Assembly (NCBI GenBank): GCA_964036045.1
Contig: OZ038381.1
Coordinates: 132,625,708 to 132,689,707 of the forward strand
DNA length: 64,000 bases
Direction of reading: 5' to 3'
Source of the DNA: Eutreptiella sp. 'Long Island Sound 2002'
Taxonomy: Eukaryota > Euglenozoa > Euglenophyceae > Eutreptiales > Eutreptiaceae
This document shows, piece after piece, positions 9,317 to 20,250 of the stretch (positions are counted from its first letter, which is position 1; each line of letters opens with the position of its first letter). Both the position numbers and the translations under genes were made by a program. Below the pieces are notes generated by a model that worked only from the letters and a program-made list of their open reading frames with translations, had not been told where the DNA came from and did no database searches.

Positions 9317-11320
9317 GCTGCTTGGCTCCTGTTCACCGGTGTGCACGCTCCGTGTGTGGTGTCGTGTGTACGGTGTCCTGGGCCTCCCGGCTCCTGTTCA
9401 CCGGTGTGCACGCCTTGCGTGTGGTGTCGCGTGTATGGCGTCCTGGGCCTCCTGGCTCCTGTTCACCGGTGTGCACGCCCCGCGTGTGGTGTCGCGTGTA
9501 CGGCGTCCTGGGCCTCCCGGCCCCTGTTCACCGGTGCGCACGCTCTGCGTGTGGCGTTGCGTGTACGGCGTCCTGGGCCTCCCGGCTCTTGTTCACCGGC
9601 GTGCACGCTCTGCGTGTGGTGTTGCGTGTACGGCGTCCTGGGCCTCCCGGCTCCTGTTCACCGGTGTGCACGCCCTGCGTGTGGCGTCGCGTGTACGGCG
9701 CCCTGGGCCTCCCGGCTCCTGTTCACCGGTGCGCACGCTCTGCGTGTGGCGTTGCGTGTACGGCGTCCTGGGCCTCCCGGCTCCTGTTCACCGGTGTGCA
9801 CGCCCTGCGTGTGGTGTCGTGTGTACGGCGTCCTGGGCCTCCCGGCTCCTGTCCACCGGTGTGCACGCCTTGCGTGTGGTGTCGCGTGTACGGCGTCCTG
9901 GGCCTCCCGGCTCCTGTTCACCGGTGTGCACGCCCTGTGTGTGGTGTCGCGTGTACGGCGTCCTGGGCCTCCCGGCCCCTGTTCACCGGTGCGCACGCTC
10001 TGCGTGTGGCGTTGCGTGTACGGCGTCCTGGGCCTTCCGGCTCCTGTTCACCGGCGTGCGCGCTCTGCGTGTGGTGTTGCGTGTACGGCGTCCTGGGCCT
10101 CCCGGCTCCTGTTCACCGGTGTGCACGCCCTGCGTGTGGTGTCGCGTGTACGGCGTACTGGGCCTCCCGGCTCCTGTTCACCGGTGCGCACGCTCTGCGT
10201 GTGGCGTTGCGCGTACGGCGTCCTGGGCCTCCCGGCTCCTGTTCACCGGTGTGCCCGCTCTGTGTGTGGTGTTGCGTGTACGGCGTCCTGGGCCTCCCGG
10301 CTCCTGTTCGCCGGTGCGCACGCTCTGCGTGTGGTGTTGCGTGTACGGCGTCCTGGGCCTCCTGGCTCCTGTTTACCGGTGTGCACGCTCTGTGTGTGGT
10401 GTCGCGTGTACGGCGTCCTGGGCCTCACGGCTCCTGTTCACCGGTGTGCACGCCCTGTGTGTGGTGTTGCGTGTACGGTGCCCTGGGCTCCCTGGCTCCT
10501 GTTCACCGGTGCGCACGCCCTGCGTGTGGTGTGGTGCGTACGGTGTCCTGGGCCTCCCGGCTCCTGTTCACCGGTGTGTTCGCTCGGTGTGGGTGTGTGG
10601 TGGTGGGTGGGCGTGCTTGGTGGCGGTGTCGGTGTGTCCTTGCGGGTGGTGTTGGGTGTGGTACCATCGGGCGTGTGGTTTGCGTTTATTGGGCACTCAC
10701 CCCTCCGGGTGGCGCGGGCCCGGTGGTCCGGTAGCCCGTCCGGCAGGTGGCGCCGGGTGCTCACGCGTCCCTCCGGACGGCGGCGTGGTGTTGCGTGTAC
10801 GGCGTCCTGGGCCCCCCGGCTCCTGTTCACCGGTGTGCACGCTCTGCGTGTACGGTGTCCTCGGCCTCCCGGCCCCTGTTCACCGGTGCGCACGCCCTGC
10901 GTGTGGTGTTGCGTTTACTGGGCACTCACCCCTCCGGGTGGCGCGGGCCCGGTGGTCCGGTAGCCCGTCCGGCATGTGGCGCCGGGTGCTCACGCGTCCC
11001 TCCGGACGGCGGCGTGGTGTTGCGTGTACGGCGTCCTGGGCCTCCCGGCTCCTGTTCACCGGTGTGCACGCTCTGCGTGTACGGTGTCCTGGGCCTTCCG
11101 GCTCCTGTTCACCGGTGTGCACGCTCTGTGTGCGTGTGCGGTGTCCTGGGCCTCCCGGCTCCTGTTCACCGGTGTGCACGCTTCGTGTGTGGTGGCGCGT
11201 GTACGGCGCCCTGGGCCTCCCGGCTCCCGTTCACCGGTGTGCACGCTCTGTGTGTGGTGTTGTGTGTACGGCGTCCTGGGCCTCCCGGCTCGTGTTCACC
11301 GGTGTGCACGCCCCGTGCGT
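9317..11320. repeat. 65-bp satellite array plus rearranged second block
   Basis: The marker CACCGGT is at 9334, 9594, 9659 and 9724 and still in phase at 10569, which is exactly 19 periods of 65 bp with no net indel. From about 10590 the array is broken by unique G/T-rich sequence. A second block follows with a 229-bp larger repeat (for example CACTCACCCCTCC at 10694 and 10923) and shortened units of about 53 bp. Because 65 is not a multiple of 3 and the unit lacks stops, all three plus frames stay open. The resulting Cys/Arg/Val-rich reading frames are not believed to be genes. Confidence 0.93.
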
Positions 11321-11639
11321 GGTGTTGCGTGTGCCGTTTGGCCCTTTTGCGCCTGCGTGGTGCGTGTTGTGTTGTGCGTGTGGTGTCCTGGGACACTTGG
11401 TTCGTGTTCTTCGGTGTCGCGGTGTGTTGCGGTGTGTGTGTGGTGTCCGGTGTGCGGCGGTGCGTGTGCGGTGTCTTGGGCCTCCCGGCCCCTGTTCACC
11501 GGTGCGCGTGCTCGGTGTGTTGCGTGGTGTGTGCGGCGTGGGTGTGGGTGCGTGCTCGCGTGTGCCATACCGTTGCAGCATTTTTCTTTACACATTGCTT
11601 CCTATGGCGTCTTACTTATTCTTCCCGTCCTGGACTCGT

Positions 11640-12430
11640 TGATTTTGGCGACGCCCAAGAGTAAGCGTGTCTTAATGCATGCATGGCGGTGTATGCTTTT
11701 TACGTGTTGGTTTGTGGACTCTTTGCATTTTGCGACGCCCAAGAGTAGGCGTGTTTGCTTAATGCATTCATGGCATGCTACTTATTCTTTATGCCTTGGA
11801 CTCTTTGTTTTTTGCGACGCCCAAGAGTAAGCGTGTCTTAATGTTTGCATGGCGGCATATGCTACTTAACCGTTTGTTTGCGGACTCTTTGTTTTTTGCG
11901 ACGCCCAAGAGTAAGCGTGTCTTAATGTACGTATGGCGGCATATGTTACGCACTCTTTGGTTTGTGGACTCTTTGTTTTTTGCGACGCCCAAGAGTAAGC
12001 GTGTATTAATGCCCACAAAGGTGGGTGGGGAGGTACATGGAGAAGGACAAGGGAAGAGAAAGGGTGCGAGACGGTGGGCATGGCGTGTTAGTATACTATT
12101 TTTCGGTTTTTTCGCGTTGCTCGCGACGCGTTTTTCTTTACCTATACGGCGTGTTAGAGGGTGAGAGGCATGGTGTTGTATTCCTAGGCTCGGTACGGTG
12201 CTTACGGCGTCTACTATTTACCTCTTTGTATTTTGCGACGCCCAAGAGTAGGCGTGTTTGTTTAATGCATTCATGACATGCTACTTATTGCTTATGTCTT
12301 GGACTCTTTGTTTTTTGCGACGCCCAAGAGTAAGCGTGTCTTAATGCATGTATGGCGGCATATGCTACTCACCCTTTGGTGTGTGGACTCTTTGTATTTT
12401 GCGACGCCCAAGAGTAGGCGTGTGTGTTTT
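11640..12430. repeat. 82-84-bp tandem repeat, 8 copies in two groups
   Basis: The core GCGACGCCCAAGAGTA begins at 11648, 11732, 11814, 11898, 11982, 12235, 12317 and 12401. Spacing is 82-84 bp apart from one 253-bp gap at 12010-12230, which holds a different repeat. Composition is AT-richer than the satellites to the left. No gene is seen. Confidence 0.92.
12020..12232. repeat. Diverged copy of the 34.9-kb repeat
   Basis: This segment matches 34905-35095 in order: a GGTGGGT...CATGGAGAAGG start, a purine tract, CGCTGCTCGCGACGCGTTTT-like text, a GAG-rich stretch and a ...TACGGCG..TA.TA..CACCT-like end. In both places it lies at the right edge of an A-depleted satellite block, so it probably marks the same end of the same repeat family. 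It may be a promoter or 5' terminus. Confidence 0.6.
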
Positions 12431-12699
12431 GTTTTGGGGCGCGCACAAGTCCCTAGCGCCTAGGGCACGCACTTTGTTAGGTGGTTTGGGGCAAGCAACG
12501 CTCAGCTTCTTCGCCGTCGCGACTCTATTGTTCGTCTTTTTCGGTGAGTGTCCTATATTTTGCGACCTCGCCAAACAGCGGCGTCAAATTGTTGGGGGGG
12601 TTTCTGAGGTCGGAAAAGACGATTTTTCGCTTTATTTCTGCTGGCGGTGCGTCTTTTTCTCGTCATTTTATTTTTTCTTCTGCTGCGATCGCGCGACGG

Positions 12700-15600
12700 A
12701 GCCCTTATGTTCGAGTTGGAGAGCTTGTATTTCGTCATCACTTCAAGGTCCTGGAGATTTTGCCGGATGTGGTACTTGGACTACCATGGCTTCGAAGCTA
12801 CAATCCAACTGTCAACTGGAAGGAACGGTACGCGGACATCCAACATGGTTGGAATTCGTACCGGTTATCTTTTGGCAAATCAAGACATTCCACCCAGCTA
12901 CAGTTTCAAACTGCTTCAAAGCTGGACCTTCTTTCGATACTTTCATCCAGTTCCTCGAAAGCGAGTCCGGTTGGGAATCCTACCCCGCCTGCCAAGGAAC
13001 GCCTTGACCTACACTCGTCGACACACGTTCAGCACGGTACTGACATGTACGATGAGTCCGAAACGGAAGATGGTATCACCGATGAGGAGTGCAGAGATAT
13101 GGAGATTGGGTACATTTCGTTGCCAAAACTCAAAAGGGAGATCCGTCGAGCTGATGTCACGGGAGATCAAGTATTTCTGTGCTGCATGCCTCGACGAGCA
13201 CTGCCGGTCGATCAAATGTATAAGATGCAAGCCAGTGATGGCAATGATGACGGGCTTGACCCCGTTCGACGCAAACTGCCGAATCGATTACACAAGTCGG
13301 CAGACCTCTACGACCGGGAGAAAGCGGAGTATGGAGACCTACCTCCGTATCGACCTGGTAGAGATCATCAGATACGCCTCGATTCGGAAGACAATCCACC
13401 GTGGGTACACCCTTACAAAACGGATCCGAGCCAACTAGATGAACTTCGACGACAATTGGACAAGTTGCATCGATCTGGTCGGATCAGACCATCCTCCAGT
13501 CCATACGGAGCGGGTTGCCTACTGGTGAAGAAAGCCAATGGTAAATGGCGCATGTGCGTCGACTACCGAGCGTTGAATACGCGAACTGTACGAGATCGGT
13601 ATCCTTTACCATCGATCCAATCCATCTTGAGTACACTGGGGGGTTCCACTGTATTTTCGAAGATCGACCTTGTTAGTAGATTCCACCAGACCCGAATCTA
13701 AGACGAAGATATCGAGAAAACCGCCTTCAATACGCAATTTGGCGCCTTCAAGTGGGTTGTTATGCCCTTTGGCCTCTGTAATGCGCCATCAACGTTCCAA
13801 CGCGTCGTGAATGATGTCCTTCGAGATCACTTGGGGATCTTTGTGTGGGTGTACATCGACGACATCCGCGTCTTCTCAAAGGATGCGGATGAACACCAAC
13901 GACATCTCGATTTAGTACATGAACTACTCCGTAAGCACCAACTCTTTCCCTGCAGCGATAAATCCACATCTTTCCGGAGTGGACTACCATTCTGTGGATA
14001 CATCATCGACAAAGATGGAGTACACATGGACCCCGAAAAGATCAAGGTCATTTGAGGTTGGCCTCCACCAACTACGGTTCATGAAGTTCCACAATTCATT
14101 GGATTGTGCGGATTTTACCAGCAGTTTGTCGAAGGGTTCCAAGCTGTCGCAGCCCCTCTGACCGCCATGTTTAAGGCAGACTTCGAGTGGGAAAGGACAG
14201 CCGTCCATCAGGTTTCCTTCGACAAGCTGAAGCAGGCGATGATCAATGCAACACATCTAAGTGCTATCGACCCTCGACAGCCGTATCACCTGTACACAGA
14301 CGCTTCGAAAGACTGCGTGGGTGCTATGCTGGCGCAACGATGTGCGCATGGAAAGTACAAGGGACATCTTAGACCTATTGCCTTCATGTCGCAGAAGATG
14401 CAGCCTGCCAAAACTCGATACCCAATTCGAGAACAGGAGCTGTTGGCCATGATATTAGCCTTGAAACAGTGGTTTCACCTACTTCGAGGACCGCAGCAGG
14501 TGCACGTGCAGACTGACCACGAAAGTCTTCGATATTTCAAGACATGTCCTCCACCGCTGACACCACGGCAAGCACGATGGTCCCAATTCCTCCAAGAATA
14601 CAACCTGACGTTGTGGTACGTACCGGGCCTCGAGAATCCCGCGGCAGACGCCTGCTCCCGTCTGACTTCGCAAGAGTTGATGGACATCGAGAATGCCACA
14701 CGTACACGGGCTTTCGTAATTCCCCTGGTCGAAAATTGGGTTCCACCGGAAGGAGAACCTGTCGATGAGGTCCTACATGTACTCGAAGACTCATTCTCTC
14801 AGGACCAGGTGCGGCCCCAGCCGTACGACTACATGTATGTTTCGCTTCGAAGCGGGCGCTCCGTGGGGAACGAACCTGACGCTGATGAACTTGCGGAACC
14901 AGCCCCCCAATTCGACACTGAACCCGCCGTCGAACTGGAGGACCTGGGGCCGCTACCATCAGACGGGACGACTGTCGAGCCGGAGGACCTGGGACTGGAG
15001 CCAGAACCATCAGACGAGATCATGGCTGAGGATCCACACCAACCAGACATGCATCTTGATGATGCTGGCAACGAGCCAGACATGCCCGCCGACACCGACG
15101 ACCTTCCCGATGTAAGCATGGATCGCCCTCTTCGAGTCACTTTTGGCAATGAACTTCAATGTGCTCCGACCATGGCGGAACTGATTCGCTGTCGACGCCA
15201 CCGTGACGGCACGTTACAATCGGTTCCCTTGCCGAAGGTTGGGTCGAACGCGCCGTACCCATCGAGTCTTCAAGGTACGCACTGCCGAGTACATCGACAT
15301 TATCAGTGCAAAGACTTGACTTCGACAGCTGTGTGGGCAGCGGCCTATCGAGAACACCCACGTACGAAGCACCCGTACGAAGTCGCGATTCGAAGCCCTG
15401 CGGCACGACAGCAGCTTCGCGATGCCAAGTTGTCCTTCGATGATGGCAAATTCTTCCATTTGTCGGCGATGGGCAAGCGTGTGCTTGTCCCTCGAACACT
15501 GGTGACGTGGATTGTGGCCACGTATCACGAGTCGGAGTTCTATGGCCATTTGGGTGTCCTTCCAACCATGGCCCTGATTAAGAGCGACTACGTATGTTCG

Positions 15601-16770
15601 CACCTCCGACACTACGTCGAGCGATACATACTAAGTTGCGATGTCTGTCAAGCGGCGAAATCAAGGCGAGTCGACACCGCCAGAGTGCCAAGACCATTAC
15701 CGGTGCCCGACACCAAATGGCACAGTGTGTCCGTCGATTGGGTTTCCGGATTGCCGCCGACCACAAGGGGCCATGACGCCATCATGACTGTAGTCGACCG
15801 ATTCTCCAAGCGTGGAATGTTCATCCCTTGTCGCAAGGATATGGCAGCCGAAGACCTTATCTATGTGTTCCTGCGTGAAGTAGTTCGACTGAAAGGATGC
15901 CCTCGACAAATTGTTTCTGACCGACACAAGCTGTTCGAGTCCCAAGCGTGGAAGGAGTTGGCTCAGCGTTTCAAGATTGAGATGCACCAAACAGTAGCCA
16001 ACCGCCCTCGAGGCAATGGCCTGGCGGAGCGCAGCAACCAGACCATCCTCCAGCGCCTGCGTACACACGGCATCTTCGGCAACAAGGAGTGGGATGTCGA
16101 CTTCCTGTGTGCGGAGATTCAGTTTAATAACCTGACATCCAATAGCCTTGGGCTATCCCCGTTCGAGATAGATGATGGACAAACACCCCATTTTCCATTG
16201 GATTTTCCCCGCATGACTTCTCATGCACATGAGCCATCGACCGTGAATGATTACATGCAACGAGTGGAACGTACCTTCGATTCTGTGCGTGCAATGCTTG
16301 CCGAGGAACGTGGACGCCAGATGCATGTGGTCCTGCAAATGGACCGACATGTTCGAGTGCCGGAAGTCGGTGAATGATGGTGGGTGTTGGTACCGGAATA
16401 TCGACATAAAGGGAAAATCGATGTTGTCTGGTGCGGCCCTTACAAGGTCCTCGAGGTACTGAACAAGGGCGAATTGTTAAACTTGACATCCCTGCACCCT
16501 TCTATGGGTTGGGAGGTTTCAATCGAGACAGCATAAAGCCCTACGTCCATCGAGAGGGACAGCCGGTGTGGGAGTTCCCGATGCCCCCTGTCAAAACTGG
16601 AGAATATCCTCGACTTGTCAAGATTCGGGCTAGACGTCGAATGGGATCTAAAAAGCGCCGCTTTCCTGTACCGTTGTGAATGGGATGACGACGCATGGTC
16701 TTGGAATTCGAGCAAAGTTCTAGAGGATGATCCTGTGTACCTTGAGTTTGTTCGACTCCACCCTGAGTGA
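12700..16770 (+). pseudogene. Element A pol: PR end, RT, RNase H, integrase, chromodomain remnant
   Basis: The protease tail VVLGLPWL lies near 12770. RT carries the fingers motif VKKANGKWRMCVDYRALN (about 13525-13575), FGLCNAP and the catalytic YIDD (near 13850). RNase H follows with YTDASKD (about 14295). Integrase has a CDVC half of the HHCC finger (near 15640) and an intact D-D-E set: VDWV, VSDRHK and LAERSN. A GPYKV/KPYVH C-terminal integrase domain follows, then a chromodomain-like end (YRCEWDDD, WSWNSSK) stopping at 16768. The frame is broken by TAA at 13699-13701, TGA at 14053-14055 and TGA at 16375-16377, plus two frameshifts after about 16480. It resembles chromovirus-type Ty3 pol and is not functional as it stands. 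Confidence 0.9.
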
Positions 16771-19598
16771 CCTTACTCTTCTCTGCAGCGTGGTTTTTCG
16801 AAAAACTCATGCGAGGTTCCGGGTCGACCGGCGGAGCCTCCGCCTACGGTACTACATCCCGGACGCCCGGAACTTCCTCTCGACCTCCACCTCCTCGAGC
16901 ATCGGCGTCGGACGTCATCGATGTTGATGCAATCAATGACGACAATGGTGCCAAACCCCCAGCGAGGTCGACTTCAGCTCGCCGCTGTTGGTCGGTAGCA
17001 TCAGCGCCAACTCGACCGAGTGGACGTCTCGATCCATTCGAACCGCCAAACTACAGCCAGTCGGCATATGCTGCGAGCTCGAAAGGAAAAGGAGGCCCCT
17101 CGTCAAAAGGAGGCAAGGGAGCGCCCGGATGGGTCGACAGTTCTTGGACATCGAGGCCGAACACCTGGACATCAAGGCCATCCAGGGACGAACCGTCGTG
17201 GGGACCGAATACCGGAAGCCGAATACCTCCAGCTATAACAACAACGATAACGCTGCCCCCAACGACTGGGTCGACCAATCCCTGCAGTCGAATGCCCCAA
17301 AGACGCAAGCTTCTACCCGAACGAACCAATCCGACTCCTACTACTACAATAACGACGATGAACCCTGGCCACTCGAGTCCGACGACGAGGAGGATTATCC
17401 GTACGAGCCCTCAGCGTACGACGCCACACGAAGTTGGTCGACACCACCGCCCAGCTACGATTCTGTGCCGGCGCCAGAACCGCAGTGGCAGCCCTATAAC
17501 ATGCCGCAATACAACCATGAAATCGAGACCGTCGATCAACTCCGACACTTCGGTACGTTCCGAATGAAGCCACCCTATCGATTTGGGACACACGAGGACG
17601 ATCCAATGAGATCGCAATACACCAAGCTCGAATCATCGTTACTCACTATTGCGTCGAGCGCCATTGCTGGTCAACGAGCAAGGTACGTATTCCTGAACGA
17701 ACGCCATGCCGCAGTTGCGACGAAGACGAATGCCACTATCTCCGAGTTAGGCAAGACCATCAACATTGACAGTTGGGGACGAATCGCACCATTCCCTTAC
17801 GAGATGGCGCTAAGCGCACCTGACACATGTTTCGATGAGCGTGCGAATGCCGGTGGCAAGCCGGGCTACCAGTGGTATACAAAAATCGAAGCGGCTTGCC
17901 AGAACTTTGGAGCGTCCCTCGTCGACTGGCGACACTGCGACGAAGAGCTCGATTCGGAAGTGCAACAAAATCTCTCCAAATATGACCTACCAAATCAAAT
18001 TGCTCGACTCAACCGCATGCATCGAGAGATCTCAGGAATCGACGACCTGATAAACGTCGCCGATGGAATTGACCTGATCTTCAGGTATCGACGCCTCTGG
18101 ACCCAGGACAAGATGAAGCGAGAAGACCCCGCCGCCGTTTCGATTCCTTGGAGTTATTCGCGATCTCCAGAAGGTCTGCCAGGCGAACGACTGGCTCTTC
18201 GAAGATCCAGCCCCCTTTCTCGCGTACAAAGTCGATTTGCTTCTTCGCAGACACCAACTGCGAGGTCTACGAGGCACCTCTCGACTTAGGTATAAGCGAT
18301 ATGGGTGCGCTCCACGTCGAACACAGGACCTTGCAGTCCAGCTCCAGGAGTACTTTCGACTCGGAGAACAGGCCGAACCCTATGCGTACAACGCCTTCGC
18401 ACCAGGCGCCGCCATCGACCTTGTCCAGTTGGCGACGATTTACCAGACTGGACCTGGACGGCTTGGATACCACGACTTCGATAGGGCAATCCGACAAGTT
18501 GCTGCCCTTCACTCGACCAGTGAGGAGTATGTCAACCTGTTTCCTTTCGTGGACGCCGCCGATTTGGTTGTACGCATGGGTACCTCGAAATACCTCATGA
18601 CCCCCTTCGAGGACGGATATGAAGGTGGACAACGTTGACGTTGAGCGGTCCAGTTCCAAAGGGATGTCTATGCTGATGAACGGGAGGAGGTGGAGCCCGC
18701 CGACTCGCCTGCGAGTGACCCGTTCCACCCGGACCCCGTCGACCACCGGTTTTTGCCGGCAGAGTCGAATGCCTATCAGCACGACTTCGACATCCCGTTC
18801 TTCAAGTACCTCACGCCGATCCATGGTGATTTCAAGGCTGCCCATCGACACAAGGTCAGCTGCCGAGACACAGTCCTCGAAGCGGTCATTGTTGACACGG
18901 CTTCGAGCCTTGTGACAGCAGAAGCGGTTCGATTCGCTCTGCAGAGTTCCCTCGCTGATGGTCAGTATGTACATCAACACCTCGGTCGACTCCAAGAAGA
19001 AGGTTCTCGAACCGACATGCTTGAGGTCATTGACCGATATGCCCTCGGCCCTGGAGTCGATTACGTCAGTGCCATCATTGTTGTGCGACGAGTTTCGATC
19101 GCTGACACGCCATGGTGGCGAGTCGATACGCCGACTGGTCAGTTCTACCACAGCATGGCCGCTGGTACTGGTTAGAAGGAGACCTATGGATGGTCTACTG
19201 GTCGACATGACGGGTTCTCCTTCGAAGTCACCAATCGGACCGATCTGTGGAGCGAGGACGCTTGAAAACCGTCGAACCTTTGCGATTTCTATTCGACCAA
19301 GGCACAAACATTGGGACCGGGACAATTTCGAGCGCTTGCCCGTGAACATGTCTTTGTCTTACAGTACAAGTGCCCCGTCGACGTCCGACCTTGTGATCCC
19401 CACCTTTGATTGCTGAACCATCGATCTCGTATCCTGATTCAGAAGCGTGCCCTCAAAAGTGACATCCGTGGACACTACACGGGTCATGACACCTTCAAGT
19501 TCATGTCTGGCGTCGAGACACTGAAGGAAGTGCACGAAGTGTGTCGCCTCCAGGTGGATCGTTCATCCACGTTTACGTGGGGCACGGACTGCTGATTC
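16771..19598 (+). pseudogene. Element A third ORF, unknown function
   Basis: A protein-like region follows pol in the position where env or an accessory gene sits in some LTR elements. It begins with a Ser/Gly/Pro-rich acidic segment (SASDVIDVDAINDD, SSKGKGG), then an Asn/Tyr/Asp-rich stretch. A longer part of ordinary composition follows, containing GTFRMKPPYRFGTHEDDP, ARYVFLNERHAAVATKTN and LNRMHREISGIDDLINV. The frame must shift near 17200, 18150 and 18650, and TAG (19174), TGA (19261) and TGA (19412) interrupt the last part. No signal peptide, transmembrane helix or known domain was recognised, so it is not evidently an envelope. It could be a capsid-like gene or a captured gene. The coding call rests on codon texture and the same CGA-rich usage as pol. 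Confidence 0.55.
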
Positions 19599-20059
19599 GA
19601 CAAGTCTGCATGCCAAGTAATGGCTTATTCGACAGTCTGGATGCCATTAATGGTATCGACTGCTTTCTTATGTCCTGTCGAGTTGACAGATGTATTGGTT
19701 GTTTGTCTGCTGGGCAACCAGCTTCGATAGCTGTGCCCAATGATATGGTATGTTATGGTTCGACGTGTCCACAGCCTCGGTGTGGGTACAGCGCCCGTGC
19801 AGTGTGCCTGGCGAAGTTGTCTTCTGCAGCTTCTGCCAAGACACAGCCGTGGCAGAGTGGAACACGGCGTATGAATGAGGCGCTGATGACAGGTATACCA
19901 TGACTGCACCTCAATGTGTGAGTTTCGACCACTGTTATGCTTCCGTAGCCAGCACATGTCGAGGTCCAAAAAACTTTTTTCTTGGCCTGCTCTGCAAATA
20001 CAACATTGTGACACCCACCCAGATGAGTGAGACCTCTTCGAGGTCTCAAGGGGGGGTAG
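19599..20059 (+). other. Element A 3' UTR and polypurine tract
   Basis: No gene seen. It ends in a purine-rich tract AAGGGGGGG (20048-20056) next to the LTR, the expected plus-strand priming site. Confidence 0.7.
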
Positions 20060-20250
20060 TGTTATGGCTTCGAACAGCAGCAGCGCAGCGAGCGCGCAAG
20101 TCGCAAGTCGCAGTCGCAATCGCACTGCAGTCTGTGAATAATAAACAAGCATCAAATGCCAACTGTCTGAATGAGCGCTGTAAGATACTTCGATCTCTGA
20201 ACAGGGTTTTTGTCTTCGAGATTGTGTTATGTATTGGTGCCCCGTCTACA
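20060..20250 (+). repeat. Element A 3' LTR, 191 bp
   Basis: It starts TGTTATGG right after the polypurine tract and ends TCTACA, giving the canonical TG...CA ends. AATAAA at 20140-20145 is a possible polyadenylation signal. The base after it (20251) is already element B integrase sequence, which fixes the boundary. No 5' partner is in the window. Confidence 0.8.

Larger units (their letters stand above)
12700..20250 (+). mobile_element. Ty3/gypsy element A, 5'-truncated, decayed
   Basis: Visible order is protease remnant, RT, RNase H, integrase, chromodomain-like remnant, a third long ORF, UTR, polypurine tract and 3' LTR. The 5' LTR, gag and protease active site are missing. The left junction is near 12700, where recognisable protease text begins. 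The right end is sharp at 20250, where element B sequence resumes. Codon use is marked by frequent CGA and TCG. Premature stops are all explicable by C-to-T changes (CGA, CAA or CAG codons). Confidence 0.85.

Noticed and set aside
8488-11320. CRISPR array
   Set aside because: Units are contiguous tandem copies without unique spacers, in a eukaryotic transposon context.
8821-11642. Long Cys/Arg-rich ORFs (637, 708 and 790 codons) in the 65-bp array
   Set aside because: A 65-bp stop-free unit is open in every frame, so this is an artefact of the repeat.
16771-19598. Envelope gene in element A
   Set aside because: No signal peptide, fusion peptide or transmembrane segment can be seen.
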